A DNA stretch of 64,000 nucleotides from Lactarius indigo (GCA_025766275.1 JAFKAC010000048.1:310001-374000); one strand, 5' to 3'; numbered from the stretch's first letter, positions 42,411 through 54,258 are shown. Notes: generated from the letters alone by a model not told the origin. A program made the numbers and translations.

Positions 42411-42869
42411 ACCTGTCAGTCTGGGTGAGGGCCTTAAAATGTAATTCTGTAATTGTGACAACACACCATCGATCTCTGCGAATTCCAGTAACAGTTCACT
42501 CGAATTACAAAACAACTGAAATAAACGCCCTGGTCAATTCCGGGGCAACCAACAACTTCATACGACCGAGCATGGCAGAACAGGCAGGAATCCCAACTCG
42601 GGTACTTGACGTACCATGAAAAATCTGGAATATCGATAATACAGAAAACAAAGCTGGGTTAATCACTCATTATGTTAACCTAGAGGTAAAAATGCGCCAG
42701 CAGATAAAACAAATGACCTTTTTGGTCATGGACCTTGGCAATGAAGACATGGTACTGGGGTACCCTTGGCTCAGTGTGTTTGAACCAACAATTAATTGGG
42801 CACAAGCAGTAATACACCCGAACATGCAACTGGTGGTTGTCACCACCAATGAAACATTAATACGCCATA

Positions 42870-43422
42870 TGTAACGTCATCACGACGTCAGCTCGACTTG
42901 AGCTCAATGAGGCAGTAACAACTTAGCGATAATCCTGACACGACGACGCGAAGGTCCGTGCTCTTGCCCTGAGTGAATACACGGAGGTACACCGGCAAGA
43001 CTTGCTGTCTTGTACTTGTCACAACCGAAGTTGGACACGAGGCTTGGATGCGAAGATAGAGAAAGAGAGGCAAGGCAAAGATAGGAGAAACAAGTGACGA
43101 TTCAAGAAGACCAAGATGGCGTATCTTGGTCTTCACAGGACAGTTTAAATACAAGTCAAGCAGGCTTTGAAGCGCTGCTAAGAGTCACAGTAAGTAAGCG
43201 TCCAACGTATCGCAGAAACATCTCAAAACTAATACTACTAGTACCTGTACTAGTATCGAGTCACCAAGGCACCGCTCAGTCAGCTATCAGTCATAATTGC
43301 CTATCACACTACCGTATCACCATAGGTAAGTCCGCAACTAATATACCTTACTGCCGTAGTTGCAACCAGTACAGTAAGGGTCCGCAGTCCGCATTACACA
43401 GTACTCGCATCGAAACATAACA
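42870..43422 (-). mobile_element. Solo LTR (element A group) in pol of element G
   Basis: 553 bp, TGTAACGTC..CATAACA. Target duplication CCATA (42865-42869) against CCGTA (43423-43427), one transition. Confidence 0.85.
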
Positions 43423-45085
43423 CCGTACAACAACAAGAGCATTGATCATGACTGAGAAGGAAGACATCTGGAACAAACTAGAAGAAGAAACCTTCTCCCA
43501 TGCTACCACTTCCACCGAGCTGGCCATAATGGCACAACAACAACAGCAAGCGGTGACCCTTCTGCCAGAATATGCACAATTCTGGAAACTCTTCGATGAG
43601 CAAGCATCGCATTGCTTCCCTCCAGCTAGACCGTGGGACCATGGGATTGACTTCAAACTGTCAGCGCCAGCTGCAATCGATTGCAAAATATACCCCATGA
43701 CGCAGAAGGAAGAAGGGGAACTGAGAGAGTTCCTAGACGAAAAGTTAAAGCAAGGGTATCTATGCCTGTCTATTTCCCTGTATGCATCCTCCTTCTTCTT
43801 TATTAAAAAGAAGGATGGAAAGCTACGCCCAGTACAGGACTATCAGGTCATTAATTCACATACGATCCACAACCAATACCCACTCCCGCTAATACAAGAC
43901 CTTATTCTCAACCTCAGCAATGCCCACATTTATACCAAGCTAGACATTAGGTGGGGCTACAACAACATATGCATCCACGATGGCGACCAGGAGAAAGCGG
44001 CCTTCAAGACCAAATTTGGCCTTTTTGAGCTGACTGTTATGTTTTTTGGACTCACAAACTCCCCTGCTACATTCCAAGCCATGATGAACCACATCTACCG
44101 GGACACCATCGCCAAGCATGAACGACTAGGGACTACAATACATGTCTACATGGATGATATCAGAATCGCCACTCACTTTGACCATGATCTAGTCGCCCAT
44201 GTCGCCGCAGTCTGGGATGTCTTGCGTGTCGCTGAGGAGCATGACCTCTACTTCAAACTCGAGAAATGCCTCTTTCACCAGCCGCGAATGGATTACCTGG
44301 GGGTAATCCTTGAAAGGGGGGTAACACGCATGGACCCTGTAAAAGTTCAAGGCATCAAAGACTGGCCGACGCCGACAAAAGTCAGGGATGTACAGTCATT
44401 CTTGGGCTTCTGCAACTTTTACCGACTTTTCATTCGTGGCTTCGCTGCGCACGCCAAACCCCTCAATAAGTTAACAAGAAAGGATGCGGAATGGAGGTGG
44501 ACGGAAGAAGAAGACAAGGCTTTTAATACACTAAAGTGTCTGATAATGGAAGAACCGGTGCTGGCACACCCGGTCCTCCAAGACCCATTCGAACTAGAAG
44601 TTGATGCCTTGGGATACGTGGTGGGGGCTGTACTACTACAGAAAAAGTCTGACGGAAAGCGACACCCCATAGGCTATTACTCCGCCACACTTTCAGAAGT
44701 GGAATGAAACTATGACATCTATGACCTGGAGCTACTGGCCATAGTCAAGGCCCTACGAAACTGGAGACCACTATTGGTGGGGGCTCCCCACAAAATCAAA
44801 ATCTACTCCGACCATCTCAACCTACAATACTGGAAGACACCACAAAAGATCAGTAGAAGGGTCGCAAGGGAAGTCCTCAAACTTTCTGAATACAATTTTG
44901 AGATTCACCACATCAAGGGCAAGAATAACGGGAGGGCCGATGCCCAATCATGATGACCCGACTATGACCAAGGGCTGGGGGACAACAGTGAAGTAGTCGT
45001 CCTACCACCTGAAGTCTTCATAAGAACCCTCAACACCACGAGAACCCTCATTGCCAATCCAAACCTACTACAACCACATCACCAA

Positions 45086-45490
45086 TGTCACAATCACGTG
45101 ACATCGTGACTATCGGTCACGCGTTACGTCGTGCCAGCAAAGCATCAAGCAAGTATGACTCCAGAGTTTCGGAATAGCACGACTGACAGTGCTAATAAGC
45201 ACGCCTTATGGTGCTCGTTGAGAAAATAGTCACAAAAACCAATAGTCTGTAAGAGTATAAGTAGTAGCTGTCTGAGTAGTACTTTTGGTTGTCTACTCTT
45301 AGTTCTTGAATCCGACCTAGTTTGCCTTGCCTCAGAACCCCGCGAACTCTCCCCTCTCTCTAGCGATACTCTTTGAGTTGAGCCTAGAACTCCCTGAATC
45401 TTGACTTGTTTGCAGAACAAGTCCCGACTCTACCCAAACGTTGAGCTCAGCTCTGAAGAAAGCCTGGACGGTCCCTCGGAACCGTAACAA
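45086..45490. mobile_element. Solo LTR of a distinct 405-bp family
   Basis: TGTCACAATC..CCGTAACA with a perfect 5-bp duplication ACCAA (45081-45085, 45491-45495) inside the integrase region of element G. Not similar to the A or B LTRs. Confidence 0.85.
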
Positions 45491-46388
45491 CCAACAGGAC
45501 AAGAAGATCATCAAAATGTGGGTAGACCCCCACCACCTGAAGAAGATACAGGGAGAGTGGTACAAGGATGGCAAGTTCGTAATCACCGGACCAGCGTCCA
45601 CGCAATGCATACTTATACACGATCACCACAACCTACTGATACACGGACACCTGGGGATTGTGAGAACGCAACGCATCCTAGAATGACACTACTGGTGGCC
45701 ACAATTGTGGAAAGACATATACAAATACATCCAAGGATGTGCAGAATGCCAAAGGAACAAGGTGAACATGAAACTGATCCAAGCCATGCTACACCCTATC
45801 ACACCATACAAGCAAACTCCCCTTCATGGCGAAAACTTCACGCAACCACCACCGGAGTTGATCAATGGAGAAGAAGAGTACAAGGTTGAGGCGATTCTAG
45901 ACACTTGGCATTTTGGCAAGGGAAAGTGCCTCCAGTACCTCATCAAATGGAAAGGGTATCCAGACTCGGAGAATCAGTGGGTGAACAAAGATGACATCTT
46001 TGCGCCGGAAGCACTACGTCTATATCAAGAAACACAAACCCATGATCCAAGAGTTAAAAGAAGGGGTACAATGACAGAAGAGAGTCATCCCCTCTTCCTT
46101 CACTCTATTCACACTCACCTTTCTATGCCTACTTCCCCTCTTCGTCATGTCACACAAGCACAGCTCCTCGACACCCTTGCAGACGACGCCTATGCCCTCC
46201 TCAAAGAAGACAATGACACCAAGGTTCCCAACACCCAGATCACCCCATACACACCTCTTGGGCAGCAAGAGGGCCATATCACCACGCAAGAGTGGGCGCA
46301 CGTCATTGCCAGGTTCCCTGACCCCACACAATACCCCAATGACAAACACGCCGTCATCCACATCTTCAGAAACGACACCGGTGAGTGA

Positions 46389-47275
46389 GAACCCATTGCC
46401 ACCATCCCCCCAAGTGACAACCTCATCGGTGTTCGCGGAATTTTCCCACACAACGACGAGTGTTCAAGCTCTCCTGGAGTACGAATTGGAGGGTTGGAAG
46501 AGAGTGGCGGTAGAGTGGCAGAAGGAACAGTTGGACTCAGCAGCGGCCCAACTGAGGGAGATGTGCAAGCGATGGCAGTGATGGCAGCAGCTGAGGCTGG
46601 CCATGACAACGAAGATTATTACCCGGTGAGACATCCCTTCTTATGAATGAAATGTGACACTGATAATCCCTGTGTCACTCCCTGGCTCATCTACACCGAC
46701 GGGTCCCCCATGTATCAAGGACGTGTGCACATGCCTGGCACCGCCGATCACTGTCTGTTCACTGCAGCCGAGGACCCTGCGCATGTCATTGCACCTGAAG
46801 GGTTCTGGGTGAACCAACAACCCCATTACATTTGATACCCCATCACTGGGCCTGATGGAGTAGAGAGGGACGCTTCTCACGTCCAGATCATCGGAGGCGC
46901 CAACCCCCTGATACTAGGGGTCATACCGGGCTCGCCGCATGTCTATGGTAAGCCCTTCTACGCTGAACCTCATGTGTCGCCCGCTCTCCACCCCATGTAC
47001 CTGCATGAAGACCTTGTCATCTTCGTGGCCGACAAAATAACCGACTGTGCCCTCAACCATATCAACAACAAGTCGCTCACCACGGAGGTCACGCGCTACC
47101 GCGCGGCTAGCTACAAGCTGGACTGACTCCGTGCAAGAGTAAGCCAACTCCACGCAATGATCGAATGTGTGCAGGATGATAAGGGCGACTCCATCTACCG
47201 ACTGGAGCGCACCATGGCATTGGAGCGTATTGCCGACGAACACCATGACTGGCAGCCGAGGGACTTTCGGTGAGT
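46389..47275 (+). pseudogene. Pol C-terminal tail relic of element G
   Basis: Continues pol after the TGA: EPIATIPPSDNLIGVRGIF, DPAHVIAPEGFWVNQQPHYI, HVQIIGGANPLILGVIPGSP, YGKPFYAEPH, to PRDFR. Several further TGA stops (46645, 46834, 47124 region) fall at Arg codons of the intact copies. Confidence 0.85.
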
Positions 47276-47302
47276 TGGGGTCTCATGCTAAGAAGGGGGT
47301 GA

Positions 47303-47845
47303 TGTTATGTTTCAACTCGGTATCGTGACTTGACGGCATGTGGACCCTTACTGTACCGGTTGTGACTACGGCAGTAAGGTAGATTAGTCACGGACTCACA
47401 GCCTTAGGCCTTTACAATAGGGGTGCAGTAGTGTGATAGGCGATTGCATACAATAGCTGACTGAGCGGTGCCTTAGTGACTCGATACTAGTACAGGTACT
47501 AGTAGTATTAGTGTTTGCGATGTTTCTGCGATATGTTGGATGCTACCTTACTGTGACTCATAGCAGCGCTTGAAAGCCTGCTTGACTTGTATTTAAGACA
47601 GTCCGTGAAGACCAAGAAATGCCATCTTGGTCTTCTTGAATCGTCACTTCTTCTCTCGTCTCTTTCTCTCTCTTTGTCTCAATCATTGATCTAGCTTTCA
47701 AAGTCATCACCAGTATACGTCTTGTCAGTGTGCCTCCGTGCATTCACTAAGACAAGAGCACAGACCTTCGTGTCGTCGTGACTATCCCGCTAAGTTGTTA
47801 CCACCTACACTGAGCTCAAGTCGAGCTAACGTCGTGATGACGTTA
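47303..47845 (+). repeat. 3' LTR of element G
   Basis: 543 bp, nearly the same as 39066-39610. Preceded by the purine tract AAGAAGGGGGTGA. Confidence 0.9.
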
Positions 47846-48452
47846 CAATCTTGGACATTGGAATCTGGATCTCAATACCCTGGAATAGGCGGATATATTG
47901 ATCCATATTCCCATGATACATGATTCTGTGTAAGTGTGAGCGCAGTTTGTTCAGTCATGCAGGGGGCTCAAAATGATTCAGCAGCTTGGGCTTCAAGTCG
48001 TCCCAATGTGGCACTTGATGGTTATTCTCAGCGCAGACTGCCTGGTACCATCCCAGAGCTTGCTTGCGAAAATAGGGTGCAATTGCTACCATCCAGTGAT
48101 CCTTTGGGTGGTTTATGTCACACAGCACATCTTCAGCCGTATTGAGCCAGGCCTGTAAGTTCTCACCTCCTTTTCCCGCGTATGGCTGTAATGAAAGGTG
48201 AGGAGGTCCTGTACAGACAGGCGAAGCTGGTGTAGGAGCCGGCGCTTGGGCTGGTTGGGTTTGTTGGTTAACATGATTCTGGAGTACCATCGCCTGTGTT
48301 TCTACCATGGATACTCGCTGATGTAAATTGTGCAGCATCCCATGGATAGCCTGCAAGGCGTCAGTTCAAGGCAGGCCCATCATCATGACAGGTGGAGAGT
48401 GGGTGGGGTCTCCAGATGGATTCCCCGTCACATCGGGCTGGTCAGGATTCAT
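47846..48452 (-). pseudogene. gag: gag fragment of another LTR retrotransposon (J)
   Basis: From ATG 48452 (MNPDQPDVTGNPSGDP) through a coiled N-terminus (HNLHQRVSMVETQAMVLQNH) to a Gag-domain segment (GENLQAWLNTAEDVL, HWMVAIAPYFRKQALGWY). TGA stops near 48366 and 47955, the second at an expected Arg; the frame then continues (LNKLRSHLHRIMYHGNMDQY) until cut by the 3' LTR of element G at 47846. It is a different family from elements A and E. Confidence 0.7.
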
Positions 48453-48961
48453 AGAGACGTGTAGGGTGCTATCACAAGTAAGATACGGGGATTTATCTCT
48501 GTGCAACTAATCAGCTATGCAAGTCTTCGAGTGGTGTGGTGTGTTTTGATGGCTGACCAGTAACTGGGTCAGTATAATGGTGCTCTTAGAGCATAGTTTC
48601 AGAGGTACCTTTTGATAAGATAGAGTCGACTTGAGGCCTAAGGTTCTGACTAGAGATAAGCGCTTGTGTTTGTTTCTAACCGTCAGGTGTGAGTTTCGTC
48701 TGAAAAGCCTCACACTTGATCAAGTGTGATGTCGCTCACATTGTGACAAATAAGACTGATGTCGCGGCAAAATGAGCAAGAGAATTCTGCTCTTATTGGA
48801 TAATACTACGGTGCTTAAGTAGCCTTGAGGGGCTTCTTGGTGCTTACATGTTCTGTTACTATTACGAGCCTAATTTGTACACTAATTGGTGGAAGCAAGC
48901 AGATACAGAGTCAAGTCATTCAGAGTCATGGGGACTCGTGATGAGTCACATGTGACTGAAC
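48453..48961. other. Upstream sequence of fragment J, no gene
   Basis: Probably leader or LTR remnant. Contains a perfect 20-bp palindrome at 48710-48729. Confidence 0.4.
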
Positions 48962-49505
48962 TGTTGAAGCGCAGAACTAACAAGCAAAGGATAAGCTTGA
49001 ACAGCTATGAGGACAAGTTAACTTCAGAGGTGAAGGGAACTCTATTACAACTGCATACCTATGAGGACAAGTTACTATAAAGAAGCAACGCCTATGAGTA
49101 AAGGTAATAAGAGAAGTAAAGAGGAATAGAACTTACACTTCAGAGGTGAAGGGAACTCTGAAGTGTAGAGGTGAAAACAGCAGTCCTTTTATACAGGACG
49201 CTTAGATAATAATGGTCTGTGCGCACTGGTGACCCAAACACAATACAGGTGGTCTGTGCGCCAGAGGGAGAAACGCCATTGGATGGCAGAGAACAATAGC
49301 TGCCTAAAGCAGACAATACCGGTATCTTAACAATAGAAAGAACAATAAGAACCATATATGGATCTAACAATAAAGATAAACAAAAGCAGTCCGTATGAGT
49401 CTGGAGTGTCCAAAAGTCCATAAGGGACAGATACCGTATATAGTATGTGGGCTGACTCAATCAGATCCCATGAGACATGTGACTTTTAACAGTCACGTCT
49501 CAACA
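48962..49505 (-). mobile_element. Solo LTR of a 544-bp family, left partner of an inverted pair
   Basis: TGTTGAAGCG..GTCTCAACA; the reverse complement of 53715-54258, same length, very few differences. Flanks TGAAC (left) and TCGAC (right) do not match each other but match, inverted, the flanks of the partner. Confidence 0.9.
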
Positions 49506-50010
49506 TCGACTCAGCAGTGGCCTGACTGAGGGAGATGCGTGAGCGGTGGCAGCGATGGAGGCAGCTGAGGCTGGCCATGATGACAAAGATTATTACCTGG
49601 TGAGACATCCCTTCCTACGAACGAAACGCAACACTGATAATCCCCACATCACACCCTGGCTCGTCTACACCGACAGGTCCCCCATGTATCGAGGACATGT
49701 GTGCGTGCCTGGCGCTGCCGATCACTGTCCGTTCACCACTGCTGAGGATCCCGCGCATGTCATTGCACCTGAAGGGTTCCGGGCGAACCGAAGACCCCAT
49801 CATATTCGATACCCCATCACCGGGCCTGACGGAGTAGAGAGAGATGCATCGCATGTCCAAATCATAGGTGGGGCCAACCCCTTGATATTAGGAGTTATAC
49901 CGGGCTCGCCGCACATGTACAGTAAGCCCTTTTACGCAGAGCCACATGTGTCGGCCACTCTCCGCCCTACGTACCCCCACAAAGACCTGGTCGTCTTCAA
50001 AGCCAACAAG
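49506..50010 (+). pseudogene. Pol C-terminal tail relic of element K, first part
   Basis: GHDDKDYYLVRHPFLRTKRN, TPWLVYTD, HVIAPEGFRANRRPHHIRYP, HVQIIGGANPLILGVIPGSP. Continuous with 54259-54540 once the inversion is undone. Cut at 50010 by a solo LTR. Confidence 0.85.
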
Positions 50011-50630
50011 TGGTAAGGTTTAGGGTGACGCCGGAGTAAAGGGGGCAGTCACGTGCGAGTGACCGCGAGAATAATGAGTCAAGAGAGTATGAGCGTGAGT
50101 ATTCGCATTGGAGGCAGACGGGGAGTAAACGAGTCAAGACGAGGCTTCGTTACATTGTTGGGCTCTTTTTGAGCTGTTTTTATAAGTACAAGTACAATAA
50201 TATCAAACACTTTTTCAAAAAACGAGTCGGCATATGAGTAAGAACACTTGGGGAGTCGTATAGTAGTTCGGGCAGACGCACAGGCCATCGGGCACGATAC
50301 CGAATCACAAGTTAAGTCGTGCTTGCTTCCCATTCAAGGCTGCAAACCATCCTTTAGATGGGAGGGGAAAACACGCGGGATCCTTCGAGAATATGAAGTC
50401 ATAGTAGAATACATACACATCATAGCTGCTTGAAGCAGCTTTCCGAATCTGCAAAACATATCGTAATGAAGCTCATAGAACACACAAGAATATGCAAAGA
50501 CCGGAAACATACAAGCCCCTATGGGGCGGGTCCAAAAATTCGGGCATGGTTGAATGGAAAGTGCCCAAGGCCAAGCATGGTACGCGCAAATGCTACCGCC
50601 GCTCAGACCTCCAGCGGAACGAATCTGCCA
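50011..50630. mobile_element. Solo LTR of a 620-bp family
   Basis: TGGTAAGG..TCTGCCA with a perfect 5-bp duplication ACAAG (50006-50010, 50631-50635) that splits the tail of element K. Confidence 0.8.
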
Positions 50631-50875
50631 ACAAGATAACCGACTGTGCCCTCAACTGCATCAACGACAAGTCACTCATGGCAGAGGTGACGCGCTACTG
50701 TGCGGCCAGCTACAAGCTGGACCAACTTCGCGCCAGGGTGAGCCAACTCCACACAATGATCGAATGCGCACAAGACAACAGGCGCGACTGTATCTACTGG
50801 TTAGAGCGCGCCACAGCGCTGGAGCACATCACTGACAAACAGCACGACTGGCCGGCGAGGGACTTTCGGTGAGCC
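50631..50875 (+). pseudogene. Pol C-terminal tail relic of element K, second part
   Basis: ITDCALNCINDKSLMAEVTR to WPARDFR and the TGA, then a purine tract GAGAAGAGGGTGA before the LTR. Confidence 0.85.
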
Positions 50876-50901
50876 GGTGTCTCACGCTGAGAAGAGGGTG
50901 A

Positions 50902-51436
50902 TGTTACGTTTTGGCTGAGAATGTGGCATTCTGACTTGTGAACCCTTACTGTACCGGTTGTGACTACGGCGGTAAGGTAGATTAGTCACAGACTCACGGC
51001 CTTAGGCCTTTACAATGTAGTATGATAGGCAATTGTGGGTGATTGCTGACTGAGACTCTGACTCAACCCACATACTAGTAGTAGTAGTATTAGGGTTTGC
51101 TCTGTTTCTGCGATATGTTGGACACTACTACTGTGACTCATAGCAGCGCTTGTAAGCCTGCTCAACTTGTATTTAAGATGGCCTGTGAAGACCAAGATAC
51201 GCCATCTTGGTCTTCTTGAATTGTCACTTGTTTCCTTTCTCCCTATCGGACAATCTTCTCAGGACTCACCTTTCCATCTCACAGTTCCTATCTATCATCA
51301 ACAGATCTACAACTTGTTGGTGTGCCTCCACGCATTCACTTAACAAGGGCACAGGCCTTCAAGCTGTTGTGGCTATTCACTAAGTTGTTACCGCTTCATC
51401 TAGCTCAAGTCGAGCTAACATCATGACGACGTTACA
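50902..51436 (+). repeat. 3' LTR of element K
   Basis: 535 bp, TGTTACGTTT..GACGTTACA, of the element A/G group. Keeps GAAGACCAAGAT/ATCTTGGTCTTC near 51187-51219 and TATTTAAGA near 51170. Confidence 0.85.
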
Positions 51437-51531
51437 GTGCCGTTTCTGCTCAGAAGTGGACCAACTCAGTATCCTTTGCCTTAGGCAGGACCTGTTACAG
51501 AATCGATGCATGCCCCAACAGTGGCGTGACA
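51437..51531 (+). repeat. 5' LTR remnant of element E (element B family)
   Basis: Only the last ~95 bp remain; TTTGCCTTAGGCAGGA..GGCGTGACA corresponds to the inner end of the element B LTR. Confidence 0.8.
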
Positions 51532-51543
51532 TAAGCCAAAGCT
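51532..51543 (+). other. Self-priming type primer-binding site of element E
   Basis: TAAGCCAAAGCT, identical to that of element B and in the same place relative to the LTR. CCTCAGAAC follows, also shared with B. Confidence 0.6.
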
Positions 51544-51565
51544 ACAGACCTCAGAACTAGCCACC

Positions 51566-53714
51566 ATGGCTAGCATTGACTTAGACCTTCTTCCTGACAA
51601 GCAGTGGACCGAAGTCTTTCGTCGTTGGAACGATGACCTACTGACACACGTACTTGGGTGTGCCTACTGGAATACCTCACACACTGACAGACGTGGAGGC
51701 TACCAAGCTCTCCTTAATGGACGCATTTACAACCTCAAATTCATAAACCACCGGTGGCACATTCTTGAGAAACACGGAACTGAATTCTTCACTAGGACAT
51801 CCCTAGTTATCCCCCAAAACAACGACGTCAGTCTTGGCTGGTGGAACCCAGAGGACGATGAAAACCCCGAACGATATCACTTCAATAACCCCAAATCCCT
51901 TCCAGAACCAACTGCGCCTGAACACATAGATTCACCCATCACAGAAGCACCTAATGACACATCAGCAGATGAGCTTACCGCAGTACTAGAAAACATACCC
52001 ATCGACGCCCCGGATTTTTGGCACCAGATCGCTGCCACATCCGCTCCTGTATCTCCCATATTCCCTCTGATCCTCGCTGTCACTGCACCACCTGTTATCA
52101 CCCCATTAGCACCCACTATGTCCTCAGGATCCGCAGCCAACACCTCTTCAGGAGGAAAGCTCAGCGGCAACGCCCTAGTGTAACGTTACAGTAGGAACGT
52201 TCAGCTTGACGTGAGCAAGTCTGGTCTTTCTATGTCAATGAGTGAGGGTTCAGCCGGTAATGGCAAGGTTTAAGTGGTTAACAAGGATCTCAGAGTATGA
52301 CACAATACTCAAGATGTGAGTGGAGTTCAAGGGGGTTCAAGAGGTTCGATGGTTCAGCAGAGAGTTACCCCAAGGGAATGGGAAAACAATGTATACTGTG
52401 ATGGTAAAGAAGTCAAGTCTAAGGATACAAGCTACCTAGGGCCACGACTTATATAGAAAAAGGTTTGTTTGTGCAGAACAAACAAATGGCGCAATCCGCA
52501 GCAAGCATGAGAAGCAACACAGCAATCCGCAGCAGGCGTGAGAAGAAAGTACAGCAATCTGCAGCAGGCACGGGAAAAAGAAGAAAGTGTGCACAGCTAT
52601 CCGCAGTAAGTGTGAGAAGAAACAAGGATATAAAAGGCAAGTGAGACATGTCTCAGTTTTAACAAAAGTGAGACACCTGCCATAAAAGGGTGCATTTAGC
52701 CCAAGTATAGTAGTAATAAAGACTTATAAGGACAATGAGTGTCTCATTGTCTCACTTTGCACTAGGAGAGAATCTTAAGGCTCCTAGTGCGCAGCAAGTC
52801 CAAGAAAGGGAAAGCCAAGAAAGGAAAGACTTTCCCACGAACGCAAGTGTAAGTAAGAAACTAATAGTAAAGTCAAAACAAGTCCAGTCCGTAACACCTA
52901 GCCATATTTGATGGCTCCTGTGATAAGTCAAAGAAATTCTTGAGGGAATTCGACCTGTATCATGGAATGAACGAGGATTCATCAGTCATCCGATCACCCT
53001 ACCAGTGTGTGTTCTTAGTGCTCTCCTTCATTCGCAGTCCAAACGTGGATGACTGGGTTGACACCCAACTAGAGGGGCTCCGCACCAAAGTCAGTGGAAC
53101 AGCTACAGTAGCTGCCATCCCAAAAACCGAAGAAACACTGTGGAATGACTTCGTCACCAGCTTCAAATCAGCCTACACCAATGTCACCAAAAAACAGGAT
53201 GCTTACCAGCTCCTAAAGGTGCTCCAAATGAAAGGAGCTGACCTTGACACGTACACCACCATGTTTCAAAACCTTGCCGTGAAGGCAGGTTATGCTCTTG
53301 ATGCTGCAGCCACAGTCGACCTCTATTCGGGAGGACTGCCACATGGCCTCTTATCGGCCATCTTGAAATGTGACACTGTGCCAGAGACATTCACCCAGTG
53401 GGTCGAATCAGCACAAAAAGAGCAGCGCAAATATGCGATGCTTCGTGCTCATGTAGGCCTCAACGATGGAGGCAAAAAGATCGGCAGAAAGACTAAGCAG
53501 GAGTGGTATCAGCTGCTCAATTCGAATGACAATCAAGGAGGAGGATGACGTACCAGCAATCAGTCCAATCAGCAAATCACGACTCCGATCCGCAGTCCTG
53601 ATGCAATGGACGTTGATCACGCTCGTATTGCGCTGACCGATGAAGAAATGCAGCACTGCTGATCAGAAGGTCGTTGCTTCCGCTGTTTTGGCAAGGGTGT
53701 TGTGAACCAGTTCA
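51566..53714 (+). pseudogene. gag: gag of element E, split by a solo LTR and truncated
   Basis: ATG 51566 in a strong context (CCACCATGG). The N-terminal part (LLPDKQWTEVFRRWNDDLL) runs to 52178, then the solo LTR 52179-52896, then the Gag domain (IFDGSCDKSKKFLREFDLYH, WVDTQLEGLRTKVSG, YTTMFQNLAVKAGYALD) to TGA 53546-53548, with further decayed sequence up to the start of a zinc knuckle (GRCFRCFGKG, near 53680). The end at 53714 is a solo-LTR insertion point. It represents the gag-coding relative of the cyclin-bearing element B. Confidence 0.85.
52179..52896. mobile_element. Solo LTR (718 bp) in gag of element E
   Basis: TGTAACGTTA..CCGTAACA with a perfect duplication CCTAG (52174-52178, 52897-52901). 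Removing it restores the gag frame across the site. Contains four to five imperfect copies of a CGCAGCAAGCATGAGAAG-like unit near 52496-52620. Confidence 0.85.
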
Positions 53715-54258
53715 TGTTGAGACGCGACTGTTAAAAGTCACATGTCTCGTGGGATCTGATTGAGTCAGCCCACATACTATATACGGTATCTGTCCCTTAT
53801 GGACTTTTGGACACTCCAGACTCATACGGACCGCTTTTGTTTATCTTTATTGTTAGATCCATATATGGTTCTTATTGTTCTTTCTATTGTTAAGATACCG
53901 GTATTGTCTGCTTTAGGCAGCTATTGTTCTCTGCCATCCAATGGCGTTTCTCCCTCTGGCGCACAGACCACCTGTATTGTGTTTGGGTCACCAGTGCGCA
54001 CAGACCATTATTATCTAAGCGTCCTGTATAAAAGGACTGCTGTTTTCGCCTCTACACTTCAGAGTTCCCTTCACCTCTGAAGTGTAAGTTCTATTCCTCT
54101 TTACTTCTCTTATTACCTTTACTCATAGGCGTTGCTTCTTTATAGTAACTTGTCCTCATAGGTATGCAGTTGTAATAGAGTTCCCTTCACCTCTGAAGTT
54201 AACTTGTCCTCATAGCTGTTCAAGCTTATCCTTTGCTTGTTAGTTCTGCGCTTCAACA
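53715..54258 (+). mobile_element. Solo LTR of the 544-bp family, right partner of an inverted pair
   Basis: TGTTGAGACG..CTTCAACA. Flanks GTTCA (left) and GTTGA (right); see the inversion finding. Confidence 0.9.

Larger units (their letters stand above)
42380..46388 (+). pseudogene. pol: pol relic of element G with integrase core deleted
   Basis: Colinear with element A pol: protease (NSGATNNF, first Asp changed to Asn), RT (YMDD near 44150), RNase H (EVDALGY), zinc-binding region (GCAECQRNKVN), chromodomain (YLIKWKGYPDSENQWVNKDD). Interrupted by solo LTRs at 42870-43422 and 45086-45490. Stops include TGA 44705 and 45684. At about 45801-45810 the frame jumps from ALHPIT-like sequence straight to TPYKQT: about 273 codons with the whole catalytic triad are missing, in frame, at a short TCACACC-type microhomology. 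It ends at TGA 46386-46388, the same position as in element A. Confidence 0.9.
39066..47845 (+). mobile_element. Degraded full-length Ty3/gypsy element G with nested solo LTRs
   Basis: Same group as element A, opposite orientation. 5' LTR 39066-39610, primer site 39611 onward, gag, pol, tail, purine tract, 3' LTR 47303-47845. Three solo LTRs of other copies are inside (39712-40444, 42870-43422, 45086-45490). The flanks AAGTG and ATCTT do not match, and the two sides are parts of different elements, so one flank was rearranged after insertion. Confidence 0.9.
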
